A stretch of DNA of 62,420 nt from Symbiodinium natans (GCA_905221605.1 CAJNDS010000831.1:1-62420); one strand, 5' to 3'; shown: positions 18,537 through 28,259, counted from the stretch's first letter. Program-made: numbers and translations. Notes: generated from the letters alone by a model not told the origin.

Positions 18537-18710
18537 GTACTTTTTCCCTTTTGTTTTTGGTTCAAGGGATTTGGGTTTAGGGCATAGGGTTTAGGGTTTA
18601 GGGTTTAGGGTTTAGGGTTTAGGGTGCCCTTTTTTCTCCCTTTTTTGGGTTCAAGGTTCCCAACCCAACAAAGGGTGCCCTTAGAATGAGATGGCTACTG
18701 GGCTACCGAG
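18537..18710 (+). mobile_element. Family A2 element with internal TTTAGGG array
   Basis: Head GTACTTTTTCCCTTTTG, array at 18573-18625, repeated head GCCCTTTTTTCTCCC, then GGTTCAAGGTTCCCAACCC and tail GATGGCTACTGGGCTACCGA ending in G. Same order as 4535-4741: head, array, second copy. Confidence 0.65.
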
Positions 18711-18991
18711 AATTGCACCCGAAACCTTGAAGCCCTGAAAACCCTCTGAACCTTCTCAGCCTTCAACACCCCAAACCGATTGGCCCTGTAAAAACCTCGC
18801 CTTCTAGATCATCGTGGTGTGGTTTAGAAATCAGGGCATAGGCCCTACAAGAGTCCAAAGCGCTACAAGCAGTCCCAGACAAGGAATGAAGCTAAGTGTC
18901 GATGGGTTGAAATTGAACGAATGCCTACTCTGCTGTAGGTTATGAACTCGCTCTACCATAAAAAGGATTACTAGGGCTTCAGGTTCTTGAG

Positions 18992-19074
18992 GTAAGTGCA
19001 TGCGCGAGGTGTTGCAATCCATGCGAGAGGAGACGGTTCGAACAGATGCTGCTGGACGTCGGGGATGGAGGACT
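18992..19074 (+). CDS. PPR-type exon (helix B and linker)
   Basis: After TTCTTGAG, frame with EVLQSMREETVRTDAAG resembles the second helix and loop of a pentatricopeptide motif (L-L-x-x-M-x-x-x-x-V-x-x-D). PPR motifs bind RNA one base each, usually in organelles. Donor not clear. Confidence 0.45.
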
Positions 19075-20104
19075 TTAGGTTGTCGGGCTTCTGGGGTGTA
19101 GGGTTTAGGTTTTAGGGTTTGGGTTAAGGGTTTTATGGCTCAAGGTCTAATCCAGCTTGTGGGTTTGGGCCCAGTCTCGTCTCCCGACGCTTCTGTAACC
19201 TTCTTCAGTGTGGAGTGTAGTGGTTACTGGCACCACGCTGTTAGGTGGTAGGATGCAAGAGAGGAAGCTTGGTGGTTTTGCTTAGGGTTTAGGGTTTAGG
19301 CTTTAGGGCTTTTGGGCTTTTGGGTTTAGGGTTTGAGGTTTAGGTTTTGGGCTCGGGGTTGGGTTTGGGGTTCCTGTCGAGGTCATCCACTACAACTGAC
19401 ACCTGGCTGCATCTCCCGGTGATCGGTCTGCTACACCCCAAAACCCCCCCGAAAAGCCACCAAAAGCACATCCCCTAAACCCTACACCCTCAACCCTCAA
19501 CCCTCAACCCTCAACCCTAAACCCTAAACCCTAAACCAACAGCTCTTAAGCCTCCACATGGCCACAGACCCGAACCGAAAAAGCACTTCCACCTAAAGCT
19601 CCTAGGTGAACCCTGCAGACCTCCTAAGTTCCCCAAAACCCTCAAAAGCCCTGACAGACCTTAGAGCTCCATGCTAACCCAAGAGCACCCAAGTATCTTG
19701 TAGGGGTGAGGGTTTAGGGTTGAGTGGGTGCAGCGTAGGGGAAGATGATAGGATGTTCGCTTTAGCCCTTCCTTAAGAGGCATGTTGGGGGTTGCCGCCG
19801 TAGAAACTCCATAAAGCATCCAAAAACATTAAAACCCCATAAGCCCCCATAAACCCCCAGAAACCCTCAAAAAAAACATACACCCTTAGGACTCAACAAG
19901 CCCATAAACCTCATACCCCCCAAACTCCCTAAGCAAAAGCCGGCCTTTGGCTCTCCAGGTGTTCTCACAGGCTGCCGCGCTGCCGGATCATGGGTGGAGG
20001 CCCTATTTGTGGGCTTATCCTTCAGTCTAAACCTTCGGCGCCTTCATTTTTTCTGCAAGGTTGAAGATTTAGGTTGAGGGTTCGGGGCTAATTAGGGTCC
20101 TTCA
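19075..20104. other. Repeat-rich stretch without a convincing exon
   Basis: Scattered TTTAGGG runs near 19098-19130 and 19283-19340, CCCTCAA/CCCTAAA at 19490-19535, and C-rich degenerate repeats at 19800-19930. Confidence 0.4.
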
Positions 20105-20270
20105 GCCCTAAACCCTAAGCCCTAAACCCTAGATCCTAAACCCTAAACCCTAAACCCTAAACCTTAAACCCTAAACCCTAAACCCTAAACCCTAAACCCT
20201 AAACCCTAAACCCTAAACCTTAAACCCTAAACCCTAAACCCTAAACCCTAAACCCTAAACCCTAAACCTA
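20105..20270 (-). repeat. Long CCCTAAA array
   Basis: About 23 units, two of them CCTTAAA; directly left of the exon at 20304. Confidence 0.97.
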
Positions 20271-20303
20271 ACGCCCTTTTTTGGCTGCTGACCCCCCTGA
20301 GAG

Positions 20304-20378
20304 GGCCTCTCTCTGCTTGGCGCGCTGGGTGCTGAGGGGGCCGAAGATCAATTGAGCCGGCGCGCGGGGGCCGAGTTT
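20304..20378 (+). CDS. Internal exon between the two largest opposed arrays
   Basis: 25 codons, GLSLLGALGAEGAEDQLSRR then AGAEF, from CCCTGAGAG to TTT|GTTTGGTTTAGGG. The left flank is 165 bases of CCCTAAA and the right flank 190 bases of TTTAGGG. A minus-strand frame is also open but lacks an AG acceptor. Confidence 0.5.
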
Positions 20379-20381
20379 GTT

Positions 20382-20573
20382 TGGTTTAGGGTTTAGGGTT
20401 TAGGGTTTAGGGTTTAGGGTTTAGGGTTTAGGGTTTAGGGTTTAGGGTTTCGGGTTTAGGGGTTTCGGGTTTAGGGTTTAGGGTTTAGGGTTTAGGGTTT
20501 AGGGTTTAGGGTTTAGGGTTTAGGGTTTAGGGTTTAGGGTTTAGGGTTTAGGGTTTAGGGTTTAGGGTTTAGT
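20382..20573 (+). repeat. Long TTTAGGG array
   Basis: About 27 units with two TTTCGGG units. With 20105-20270 it forms the largest inverted array pair around a single exon. Confidence 0.97.
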
Positions 20574-20659
20574 GCTTTTTTTGTCTTCCCCACCCTCGTT
20601 GTGGGGTTGTTAGATGTTCAACTCAATTCTGCTCCTTGAACTCTTCTCCTCGCCCGGTC

Positions 20660-20890
20660 TACTCCTCGCTCATCCTTGGAGTGCCCAACCCCAGAGTCTC
20701 CTTGAATTTTAGCGTCTCCCTAGAGTGCCCAACCCAGAGTCTAGAGTGTCCCCGGAGTGTCCAGCCCCAGAGTCTCCCTGCAGAGAGTCACCGGAATTCC
20801 CTAAATTGGCTCGTGCCCAACCCCAGAGTGTCTCCGGAGTGCCCAGCCCCAGAGTGTCTCTGGAGTGCCTAACCCCAGAGTATCTCTACC
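20660..20890 (+). repeat. Minisatellite GAGTGCCCAACCCCAGAGTC
   Basis: Seven or eight imperfect copies of a 22-30 base unit. Frames across it are open on + (for example ECPAPE repeats), so it could be a repeat-coding exon, but no other evidence supports that. Confidence 0.8.
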
Positions 20891-21437
20891 AAAACAGGGC
20901 GGGGATGTTCGAAGTTGGAAGGGGGGGGGGGGAGGCTTTAAGGGTTAGAGGTAGGGCTCCATGGGGTTTAAGGTAACGGTTTAGATGTTTCAATGTTTAG
21001 GGTTTCGGGTTTAGGGTTTAGAGGGGCTTCAGGAAGATAGGTTCTTCAAGCGATCTGAGAATCCCAGTCAGGGATCGACTGGTATTGAAGGATGCAAAGT
21101 TCAGGGCAGCGTGGTGTGGGGTGTCCGAAAACCTAAGCTTCTAAACCTTCAGACCTGCACCGAGGCTCCAATGCATTTCCTTCTTGGGCAGTACGCAGAA
21201 ACTCCGACTTTGAAATCTAGAGCTAGCTCAAAATGACCCGCATGAAGAGTCGTCAACTGAATCTTCAAACCTCAGCTCTGCAACCGCGAAACGCCAACAC
21301 CGCCGAAACTTCCAAGTGTTTAGGGTGTAGGGCTTAGTACGGTTTTAGGGCTTAGGGCTTAGGGTTTAGGGTTTGGGGTTTAGGGTTTAGGGTTTAGGGT
21401 TTAGGGTTTAGGGCTACTAGGGCTACTAAAGCTACTC

Positions 21438-21545
21438 GGGCCTCCTTTTTTGCCGCAATTTGTGGCAGACAAAGGCCTCGGCATCTCGGCGGCGGCCCGA
21501 GGGGAGTTCTGGCAGTGGGCCGCTGTGCACCCTGGCAGCGGCTAA
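21438..21545 (+). CDS. Terminal exon, unrecognised
   Basis: Frame GPPFLPQFVADKGLGISAAA, RGEFWQWAAVHPGSG to TAA at 21543-21545. Good amino-acid mix; acceptor not clear. Confidence 0.5.
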   Translation, partial: GPPFLPQFVADKGLGISAAARGEFWQWAAVHPGSG

Positions 21546-21599
21546 GGTGGTGAATTATGGGACTAGGACCCCAGAGGGAGGCCCGTAGTCCTCTTGTTG

Positions 21600-21683
21600 T
21601 TGAGGGTTTAGGGTTTAGGGTTTAGGGTTTAGGGTTTAGGGTTTAGGGTTTAGGGTTTAGGGTTTAGGGTTTAGGGTTTAGGG
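21600..21683 (+). repeat. TTTAGGG array
   Basis: About 11 units. Confidence 0.95.
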
Positions 21684-21800
21684 CTACTAGTACCCGAAGT
21701 AGGCCCTTATTCCCTTTTGTAGGGTTTAATTAGATTCCCTTAAGAGCCCCTTTCAACCAAAGAGGGCCCCCTTTTTATTGGGGGTCCTAATTATAAGGTA
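21684..21800 (+). mobile_element. Family A element, right end degraded
   Basis: CTAGTACCCGAAGTAGGCCC, then TTAGATTCCCTTAAGAGCCC and AAAGAGGGCCCCCTTTTTAT; the usual TTACTCNNGGGTC right repeat is replaced by GGGGGTCCTAATTATAAGG. Confidence 0.6.
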
Positions 21801-22090
21801 GGGGGTTAGGGTTTAGGGGATTTAGGGTTTTGGTTGGGCCCAAAACCCAAAAACGCTTTAAGGCTTCAAAGATAAGGTATGGGTGAACCCCGAACAGCTT
21901 GTGGGGTTTTAGGGGTTGAAAAGGCTGAAGATTCGTTTGGAATGCGTATAAGCCCTAACAACTAAACCCTAGACCCTAAACCCTAAACCCTAAACCCTGA
22001 ACCCTGAACCCTGAACCCTGAACCCTGAACCCTAAACCCTAAACCCTAAACCCTAAACCCACCCAAAGCTCCGGCAGAACCGAGCCCCAG

Positions 22091-22163
22091 GCTGCTCTGG
22101 GAGATGCCGTCCGCCTCCCTGCGCGCAGACGTGCAGAGCTACACCGCAGCCATGGGTCGCTGA
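22091..22163 (+). CDS. PPR-type terminal exon
   Basis: After AGCCCCAG, peptide LLWEMPSASLRADVQSYTAA then MGR and TGA at 22161-22163. The order helix B (LLWEM), loop, D-V-x-S-Y-x-A-A-M is typical of dinoflagellate PPR repeats. The stop shows the gene, or a broken copy, ends here. Confidence 0.6.
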
Positions 22164-22257
22164 GCTTAAGAGTGTTCTACACCTAAAGGCTCCTACAAGC
22201 GGGTAGGTTTAGGGTTTAGGGTTTGCTGCAATAGGGCGTAGATGCTGTGAAGGTTAG

Positions 22258-22329
22258 GATGCAGCAGCGGCTCGAATGTTTCGGCAGGTGCGAAGAGCAG
22301 CTCTGGCCCGATTGTGGAGGGCCATCTAA
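22258..22329 (+). CDS. Short terminal exon inside the K insert
   Basis: After GAAGGTTAG, frame DAAAARMFRQVRRAALARLW, RAI, TAA. A minus frame over the same bases (EKSIRWPSTIGPELLFAPAE) is also open, so strand is not certain. Confidence 0.4.
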   Translation, partial: DAAAARMFRQVRRAALARLWRAI

Positions 22330-22447
22330 TACTTTTCTCCCACCTCACGCCGTCCGAGGCGGCAAAACCACCCAAACCTATTCCTTTTGGGGTTTAGGCC
22401 TAAACTCATAACAATCGCTTACTTTCAAAAAAACCTTTCCGTCACCG

Positions 22448-22684
22448 ATGGCCACTTTCAGCCAAGGGAAAGGTTTGAGGGCAGGTCCTCAGCTGCATAG
22501 AAAAGGAGAGGTTTTAGAGGGTTTTACCGGTTTAGGAACCCTAAAGGGGGCAGGGGGGGCCATCGTGGGTGCTACCGACCTCCGGGCTGCAGGAGGCGGG
22601 CAAGCGACCTGGGTCGACTTTCGCCATATAGAGGTCGAAGGGTCGAAGGGCCCCTTCTGTGTAGGGGGGCGGCCTAGGCCCTGA
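22448..22684 (+). CDS. Weak open frame in the K insert
   Basis: 78 codons with ATFSQGKGLRAGPQLHRKGE and VDFRHIEVEGSKGPFC, ending TGA before a TTTAGGG array. No splice-like start. Confidence 0.3.
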   Translation: MATFSQGKGLRAGPQLHRKGEVLEGFTGLGTLKGAGGAIVGATDLRAAGGGQATWVDFRHIEVEGSKGPFCVGGRPRP

Positions 22685-23139
22685 GTTTAGGGTTTAGGGT
22701 TTGGGGTTTAGGGTTTAGGGTTTAGGGTTTAGGGTTTAGGCCGCGTGTGCACTGGGGATTCACGAATTCCAATATGGGTCAGAACCCACTTGCATGCCTA
22801 AGCATGCGCGGCGCGTGCACATTGGGCGAAGGGCTTCAACATATGTCTCTGTGATGCGAGTTTGCGCTGGGTGATGTGACTTCGCTCGCAGCCGCGTGTC
22901 ACTGGGGAGAAGTGACTTCACACGCAAAGATGTGAGTTAACCTAGCCGGCCCCGCGTATGTAGTCTCCTTTTGGGGGCTTAGGGTTTAGGGTTAAGGGTT
23001 ATTTAGTTTTCGGGAGTATCCTTTTTGGGGTTCAGGGTTTGGGGGTTTAGGGGTTTAGGGTTGAGGGTTTTCTAGAACCCTCCGTAAGACCCCCAACAAC
23101 CCCAAACAGAACTAGCTACATTGAAACCTGCAGGTAAAC

Positions 23140-23350
23140 CATAAACCCTAAACCCTAAACCCTAAACCCTAAACCCTAAACCCTAAGCCCTAAACCCTAG
23201 ATCCTAAACCCTAAACCCTAAACCCTAAACCCTAAACCCTAAACCCTAAACCCTAAGCCCTAAGCCCTAAACCCTAAACCCTAAACCCTAAACCCTAAAC
23301 CCTAAACCCTAAACCCTAAACCCTAAACCCTAAACCCTAAACCCTAAACC
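23140..23350 (-). repeat. Longest CCCTAAA array in the window
   Basis: About 30 units with CCCTAAG and CCTAGAT variants, ending just left of a PPR exon. Confidence 0.97.
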
Positions 23351-23370
23351 CCACCCCAACACCACAGCAG

Positions 23371-23438
23371 GCCATGGTAGCGCTTGGCCTTGGGCTCTGC
23401 AGCTCCTGTGCTCCGCCGCGGAGGCCCCAAGAGACGGC
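23371..23438 (+). CDS. PPR exon (helix B half)
   Basis: After ACCACAGCAG, frame HGSAWPWALQLLCSAAEAPR, DG: W-x-x-A-L-x-L-L is the PPR helix B core. Donor GACGGC|GTTTAGGG is in the array. Confidence 0.65.
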
Positions 23439-23752
23439 GTTTAGGGTTTAGGGTTTGGGGTTTAGGGTTCGGGGTTTGGGGTTTAGGGTTTAGGGTCAGG
23501 GGAAGTGCATGTCGCGCTGTCCGAGGGTGGCCTCCCTCAGAGGGTCAGGCACGGCTGAGCCTCGAGAGGCTGTCCTGGACTTTGCGCCCTAGAAACCCTA
23601 AGGCCATAGCCCTAAACCCGAAACCCTAAACCCTGAACCCTAAACCCTAAACCCACAACATGCAACATCTCAGAGTTGCAGATGCAAGAGTAGCGTTGAG
23701 GGTTGAAGCGTTGAGGGCTGCCTTTCTAGTTCTTCTAGGGAATGAGAAAAGT

Positions 23753-23862
23753 ACCCTAAACCCTAAACCCTAAACCCTAAACCCTAAACCCTAAACCCTA
23801 AACCCTAAACCCTAAACCCTAAACCCTAGCCCTAAACCCTAAACCCTAAACCCTAAACCCTA
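23753..23862 (-). repeat. CCCTAAA array
   Basis: About 15 units. Confidence 0.97.
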
Positions 23863-24041
23863 CAAGCTCCCCGAGTCGGTTGGAGCTTGGCTTTTGGGCC
23901 CTTGCGGAGAACTCAGGGCTTGGGTTTAGGGTATGGTGTTTAGGGTTTAGGGTTTGGAGTTTGGGGTTTAGGGTTTAGGGTTTAGTGTCTCATTGTAGGG
24001 TTTCAGGTTTCGGGCTTTAGGGCTGTTGTTCGGCACGGTAG

Positions 24042-24133
24042 GTGGACAGAGCAAGCCTTCTAGCATTCTGTGCCGTTCTTCTGTCAAAAAGTCCACAGGA
24101 GTCGACTTGTCAAACATCGTGAGGTTGGCTTAG
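24042..24133 (+). CDS. Candidate terminal exon, frame undecided
   Basis: After CACGGTAG two frames are open: VDRASLLAFCAVLLSKSPQE (stop 24119) and QSKPSSILCRSSVKKSTGVD (stop 24131). Confidence 0.35.
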
Positions 24134-24218
24134 CCCTTCACATGTTTAGGGTTTAGGGTTTAGGGTTTAGGGTTTAGGACATTCCCCTGGCCCTTTGCTA
24201 GCCCCAGGACCCATCTAG

Positions 24219-24388
24219 GTACTAAACAATGGGGTCACGCCCCGGCGGGAGGATCAAGTGCTTCCAGACGTTGTCTGCTTCAGCGCCCTGATTTCTTCCT
24301 GCGAGAAAGGCATCGCCAGGATGAAATTTGGGTTTGTTGTACGGGGCCCGGGCCTTTGTGAACAGCGTGATTACGTCTGGGACCGGGA
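24219..24388 (+). CDS. PPR exon (helix A half) before a family A intron
   Basis: After CCATCTAG. Core peptide LPDVVCFSALISSCEKG is the classic PPR start (P-D-V-V-x-F/Y-x-A-L-I-S-x-C-E-K-G). The following residues FGFVVRGPGLCEQRDYVWDR are not PPR-like. Ends with GA, phase 2, at GTAGGCCC. Confidence 0.65.
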
Positions 24389-24469
24389 GTAGGCCCTTTT
24401 TTCCTTTTTAGGGTTGGGGTTCCCTCATAATCCCCTTAAAACCAAAAAGGGTACCCTTTTTATTCCCAG
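24389..24469 (+). mobile_element. Family A element acting as an intron, copy 3
   Basis: 81 bases, GTAGGCCCTTTTTTCC to TTTTTATTCCCAG. Inverted repeats span the junctions (GACCGGGAGTA / TTACTCCCGGGT). GA + G gives GAG, and the frame continues open. Confidence 0.8.
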
Positions 24470-24620
24470 GTTACTCCCGGGTGTGGAGGTAGCGTTGGGT
24501 TGCCGAGCTCGAGATTGCTGGACATGGACGTCTGTCATCAGTCATAAGACGAGGCTTCGGATGAATAGAACCTTTTTCATGTCTGGTCTCAGGGGCTGCG
24601 CCCACCCGACTGTACATTGG
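24470..24620 (+). CDS. Exon after family A intron, unrecognised
   Basis: Continues in phase from 24388: LLPGVEVALGCRARDCWTWT, SVISHKTRLRMNRTFFMSGL, RGCAHPTVHW, ending at TGG|GTTTGGGG. Part of the first residues derives from the element's inverted repeat. Confidence 0.55.
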
Positions 24621-24769
24621 GTTTGGGGTTTCGGGTTTAGGGTTTAGGGTTTCGGGCTAACCCTTGGTGCGCATACAGGCCATGCCATTAGAAGATGGGG
24701 AGCTCTTGCATTCCTGATTGTACGCACAGCCGAAATCTTCACAGTCATAGGAATCCATAGGAACCCTAA

Positions 24770-24838
24770 GTTCCTTCTTGGGTTGGCTACAGGGGGTTCT
24801 AGTATACTACCCCAAAAAGGACTGCACAGGAGCCATTA
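24770..24838 (+). mobile_element. Family E element, copy 4
   Basis: TTCCTTCTTGGGTTGGCTAC, TTCTAGTATACTACCCCAAA, GCACAGGAGCCATTAAGG. Confidence 0.55.
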
Positions 24839-24869
24839 AGGTAAACCCTAGATCACGGCCTAAGCCCCT

Positions 24870-25009
24870 AAGTGCCAAAAGGAGGGCACTGGCGACTGGC
24901 GCTTTACATTTTGATGCTTGGAGGTCAATTCAGATTTCTGGGGTACTCTATAGGATTCAGGGCGCAAGATGCAGTGTGCAGTGTAGAGGGGGCGGGACTT
25001 GGGGCTTGG
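24870..25009 (+). CDS. Candidate exon, unrecognised
   Basis: Frame AKRRALATGALHFDAWRSIQ, ISGVLYRIQGARCSVQCRGG runs into a TTTAGGG array at 25018. Confidence 0.4.
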
Positions 25010-25121
25010 GACTCTTGGGTTTAGGGTTTAGGGTTTAGGGTTTAGGGTTTTAGGGTTTAGGGTTTTAGGGTTTAGGGTTTAGGGAAGGAGTGACTCAGTG
25101 AAGTAGGGTATACGGTTTTAG

Positions 25122-25281
25122 GACGACAGCAGCAACAAGGAACGCCCTACATCGTCGCGACACCGAAGACGATTGGGATCCTAGGGTGCTTATTAGGCTT
25201 TGCTTGGGTCTCTTGAGCCTACTTACACAGCCTTCTGGGCTTTGGCGACGAAGCAAGAAGGAGATAGTTCATTACTGCTAA
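25122..25281 (+). CDS. Terminal exon, unrecognised
   Basis: After ACGGTTTTAG, frame TTAATRNALHRRDTEDDWDP, RVLIRLCLGLLSLLTQPSGL, WRRSKKEIVHYC to TAA. Charged start, hydrophobic middle. Convincing composition but no family. Confidence 0.5.
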
Positions 25282-25460
25282 AGTGTACGAAACACCTCTC
25301 TCTCTCTCCCCTAAACCGCTTAAGCTTAAACCCGACCCCAAACCCGATCCTAAGCCTTGTAAATAATTACGTGTGTATATATGTATATACATGTATGTAT
25401 GCGTATATACGCATATGCAACCAAATCTATTTCTAGTTTGTTTGCCCGTTATGTCTGTAG

Positions 25461-25542
25461 GTACCCCGAGAACAGTGGGGCAATCTCGGAAAACATTTAT
25501 CAATGTCCGCCAGCTTCGGTTGTGGGGCGCCTCATAGTCTGA
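25461..25542 (+). CDS. Short terminal exon, unrecognised
   Basis: After TGTCTGTAG, frame YPENSGAISENIYQCPPASV, VGRLIV to TGA. The upstream 25370-25420 is a TATACA/TATG microsatellite. Confidence 0.45.
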
Positions 25543-25787
25543 TCTCAGGTGTTTTGGGGTTCTTTAGGGTTGTTTAGGGTTTCGGGGTTAGGGTTTTGCG
25601 GGGGGGGGGGGGAGGTGTAGGGAGTGTCGGGTTCAGGGTTTAGAGTGTAGGGATGTGTAGGGTTTAGTCTTTAGGGCTTATGGGGCTTGGAGTTCACGGT
25701 GGAGGGGGTGGCGCTTGTCTTGTGTGTGTGACTGTGTAGGGTGTAGGTTTCAGGGCTGATTTTCATGACAGGTTGAAGGGTTTTGGG

Positions 25788-25853
25788 CGCAGGGTTGGCC
25801 TCCCAGGACGTGGATGGAGTCCTTGCAGTGCTTTGGCAGATACATGATACAAA
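25788..25853 (+). CDS. Short exon, unrecognised
   Basis: Frame AGLASQDVDGVLAVLWQIHD before CCTTAAACCCTAAA; an alternative start follows CTCCCAG at 25816. Confidence 0.35.
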
Positions 25854-25865
25854 CCTTAAACCCTA

Positions 25866-25925
25866 AACACCCTGAACCCTAGACCCTAGACCCTAAACAC
25901 CCTGAACCCTAGACCCTAGACCCTC
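25866..25925 (-). repeat. Tandem duplication of a 29-base repeat block
   Basis: AAACACCCTGAACCCTAGAC plus CCTAGACCCT occurs twice in a row. Confidence 0.85.
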
Positions 25926-26286
25926 AAACTTAAGCCCTAGGAGGACCTGACGTGGGGCACACCCTGAGGATGGGTACAGCCACACCGTGGGGAAGGTAAT
26001 GTACGAAAGCAGTTAACGAACTCAAGGTCTGCGATGGCTGTTTTCTTTTCATTTGCTTCCCTATCCTTATGAAACCCTAAACCCTAGTGTAGACTGTAAA
26101 AGATCGACAGCAGAATTCTTGCCGATGCTCCTAAACTTCCGCAAACTGCGCCTTCTGAAGCGCAGGCTAAGCCGCTAAGCCACTCGGTTTGGAGGTTGTT
26201 CATGTCACCACTGAACACGCCTAAGCCCACGACCCTACACCCTCCCGAGCCCTAAACCCCAAACTGAAGCTTGGGAATTTGGAGGG

Positions 26287-26371
26287 TCGTCCCCGACCGC
26301 ATCTGCTTCAACGCTGCGATCAGCGCCTGCGACAACGGCTCCCAATGGGAGCATGCGCTGCATTTGCTGAG
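26287..26371 (+). CDS. PPR exon, near complete motif
   Basis: After AATTTGGAG. Peptide PDRICFNAAISACDNGSQWE then HALHLL gives helix A (F-N-A-A-I-S-A-C) and helix B (W-E-x-A-L-x-L-L). Donor CTGAG|GTGCGAGG. One of the clearest PPR exons here. Confidence 0.75.
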
Positions 26372-26901
26372 GTGCGAGGTTTAGGGTTTAGCAAGTTTAG
26401 GGTTTAGGGTTTAGGGTTTAGGGTTTAGGGTTTAGGGTTAGGGATCTCCTTGATTGTACCCTTAAATGACGTATTACCTCGATTTATTGGATCATGGTAG
26501 CAAGAGCCAAAGCGGAGCACTATGTTTCGCCACTACTATACTTATCTTTTGAATGTTATCGTTTTGGCTGATGCTGGTGGTTCATGTTTGCTGTGTTCCA
26601 GCTGTTTCGAGAAGGGGGTAGTTGTTCTTAAGACATCTGCGAACCACCCATTGCCCTTCAACTGGGGTTTAGTGTCTAGGACTTTAGGACTTTAGGATGT
26701 TCGAGTTCGCGTTTTCTGGTTCGGCTCAGGGCTTCGCGTTCAGGGCTGAGAGGGTCCCGGATGGGACCTGACAAACCTATCGCCTGGCAGCTTCGCTAGT
26801 TTCATGGGCCCTGAGTATGGTCCCTCACCTCCTTTAAAAGGGTTCTGATGCATGGCCCCTTAATTTGTATAGTCATGGTGTCTATGCGTTGACGGTGTTT
26901 T

Positions 26902-27037
26902 TTGCAAGCCAGACTACAACTCCCTGCCCTTTGCGCCAGTTCTATCCGGATGGCCCGGCTGCAGACAAACGTTATTGGGCCCCTCGTCTGTCGACTATAC
27001 CTGCGAGGCTCCCATGTCGTTACCTTTTGGCCTAGAT
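26902..27037 (+). CDS. Exon before two E-type introns, unrecognised
   Basis: The last part, GPSSVDYTCEAPMSLPFGLD, ends at GAT|GTAGGG in the frame that joins the next exon. Upstream part is uncertain. A 137-codon minus frame covers the same stretch. Confidence 0.4.
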
Positions 27038-27127
27038 GTAGGGATACATTGGGGGATTCTAGTATATTACCCACAACAAGGTACCACAAAGGTGCCTTTT
27101 GGCACTTTATGGCGTTCAGGATTTCAG
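27038..27127 (+). mobile_element. Family E-like element as intron
   Basis: GTAGGGATACATTGGGGGAT, TCTAGTATATTACCCACAAC, GGTACCACAAAGGTGCC, ending TTTCAG. 90 bases, phase 0. Confidence 0.5.
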
Positions 27128-27226
27128 GTACCTGCTGCCAAAACCCGCCACCAAACCTCAAGCACCCAAATACTGCGTTGCGCGCCAAACAGGGTCGCCT
27201 ACCAGCTTCGACCACAGGCTCCTAAA
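27128..27226 (+). CDS. Middle exon of the E-intron chain
   Basis: 33 codons: VPAAKTRHQTSSTQILRCAP, NRVAYQLRPQAPK, ending AAA|GTACTTG. Phase 0 on both sides. Confidence 0.5.
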
Positions 27227-27302
27227 GTACTTGTTTGTGGTGGTATACTAGAATCGATGTTCATAAATAGCCCCCAGGAAGGAACGACGTTGGAGCCTTC
27301 AG
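27227..27302 (+). mobile_element. Family E element as intron
   Basis: GTACTTGTTTGTGGTGGTAT, ACTAGAATCG, CCCCCAGGAAGGAACGACGT and TTGGAGCCTTCAG. The right end carries the E inverted repeat and the AG acceptor; the left repeat AGGCTCC lies in the preceding exon. Confidence 0.65.
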
Positions 27303-27347
27303 GACTTAGGTATCATCGTGGTCCAGGGTCTAAGAGGCTTCATCTAG
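27303..27347 (+). CDS. Terminal exon of the E-intron chain
   Basis: Phase 0 continuation DLGIIVVQGLRGFI then TAG. Short; supported mainly by frame continuity. Confidence 0.4.
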   Translation, partial: DLGIIVVQGLRGFI

Positions 27348-27374
27348 TCCCCATGAAAACCCAAACCCTGAACC

Positions 27375-27493
27375 CTAAGCCCTAAACCTTAAACCCTAAA
27401 CCCTAAACCGTAAACCCTAAACCTAAACCCTAAACCCTAAACCCTAAACCCTAAACCCTAAACCCTAAACCCTAAACCCTAAACCCTAAACCC
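27375..27493 (-). repeat. CCCTAAA array
   Basis: About 16 units. Confidence 0.97.
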
Positions 27494-27832
27494 AACTTCA
27501 GTTGGGCAAGGGCTCCCCGTTGGCTTTCGAGTTCCAAGCCCTAGCACCCCTGACCCACCAAATGCCCTTTGGGTGAGAGAGGGTTTAGGGTTTAGGGTTT
27601 AGGGCTTAGGGCTTAGGGCTTAGGGCTTAGGGTTTAGGGTTTAGGGTTTAGGGTTCAGGGTTGGCCTTCCAAGGTACAACGCCGCCATTTCCGGCTGCAG
27701 CCGGGCGCGACAATGGCAGCGTGCCCTGACACTTCTGCCTGGGATGGCGCAGGAGTGGCTCAGGGGGCCCATAAACCCTAAACACTGAACCCTGAACCCA
27801 AACCCTAAACCCTAAACCCTCCTGAACCCCAG

Positions 27833-27916
27833 TGCTGCCAGAAGGACTCAATTGAGGCGACCAGCGTCAGCTTCAACAGCGCCATCGAGTCCTGCGAGAC
27901 GCAATGGCAGGCGGGG
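27833..27916 (+). CDS. PPR exon (helix A half)
   Basis: After CTGAACCCCAG; peptide EATSVSFNSAIESCETQWQA fits S-V-S-F-N-S-A-I-x-S-C-E. CCCTAAA repeats on the left; donor GGGG|GTTTAGGG in the G-array on the right. Confidence 0.75.
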
Positions 27917-27936
27917 GTTTAGGGTTTTAGGGTTTA

Positions 27937-28040
27937 GGGTTTAGGGTTTATTGAAATTATTAAGGGTTCAGGTCCGGGGAAAGTTTCGAGGAGTTTCGGG
28001 GAGTTTCCGTTTTGGATTTTTCTTAATAATTTCAAGTTCC
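27937..28040 (+). mobile_element. Family J MITE-like element, copy 1
   Basis: TTGAAATTATTAAGG at the left and CTTAATAATTTCAAG at the right are inverted repeats; interior CAGGTCCGGGGAAAGTTTCG. Both ends abut TTTAGGG arrays. Second copy at 53477. Confidence 0.8.
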
Positions 28041-28259
28041 AGGGGGTTTGAGGGTTTAGGGTTTAGGGTTTAGGGTTCCGTTCTGAGGGTTTAGGGTCTT
28101 GATAGAAAACTCTTGGCCTTTTTGAGAGCTTCTTCTGATCGTAGACTGATTTTGATACCTGCAACTCTGAGCCCTAAACCTAAACCCTAAACCCTAAACC
28201 CTAAACCCCAAACCCTAAACCCTAAACCCTAAACCCTAAACCCAAAACCCTAAACCCAA

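Larger units (their letters stand above)
22193..22946 (+). mobile_element. Family K element split by an array-bounded insert
   Basis: The left end CTACAAGCGGGTAGGTT is at 22193-22209 and the body, homologous to 57660-57960, resumes at 22741 (CCGCGTGTGCACTGGGG). The roughly 530-base insert begins and ends with TTTAGGG arrays and includes the exon at 22258. Right end TTAACCTAGCCGG is degraded. Confidence 0.75.

Noticed and set aside
20272-20385. Minus-strand exon between the two longest arrays
   Set aside because: Open and protein-like, but no AG acceptor on that strand; the + reading has both borders.
26802-27215. 137-codon minus frame as a gene
   Set aside because: It crosses an E-type element with splice-like ends, and the + strand gives a phase-consistent three-exon chain ending in a stop.
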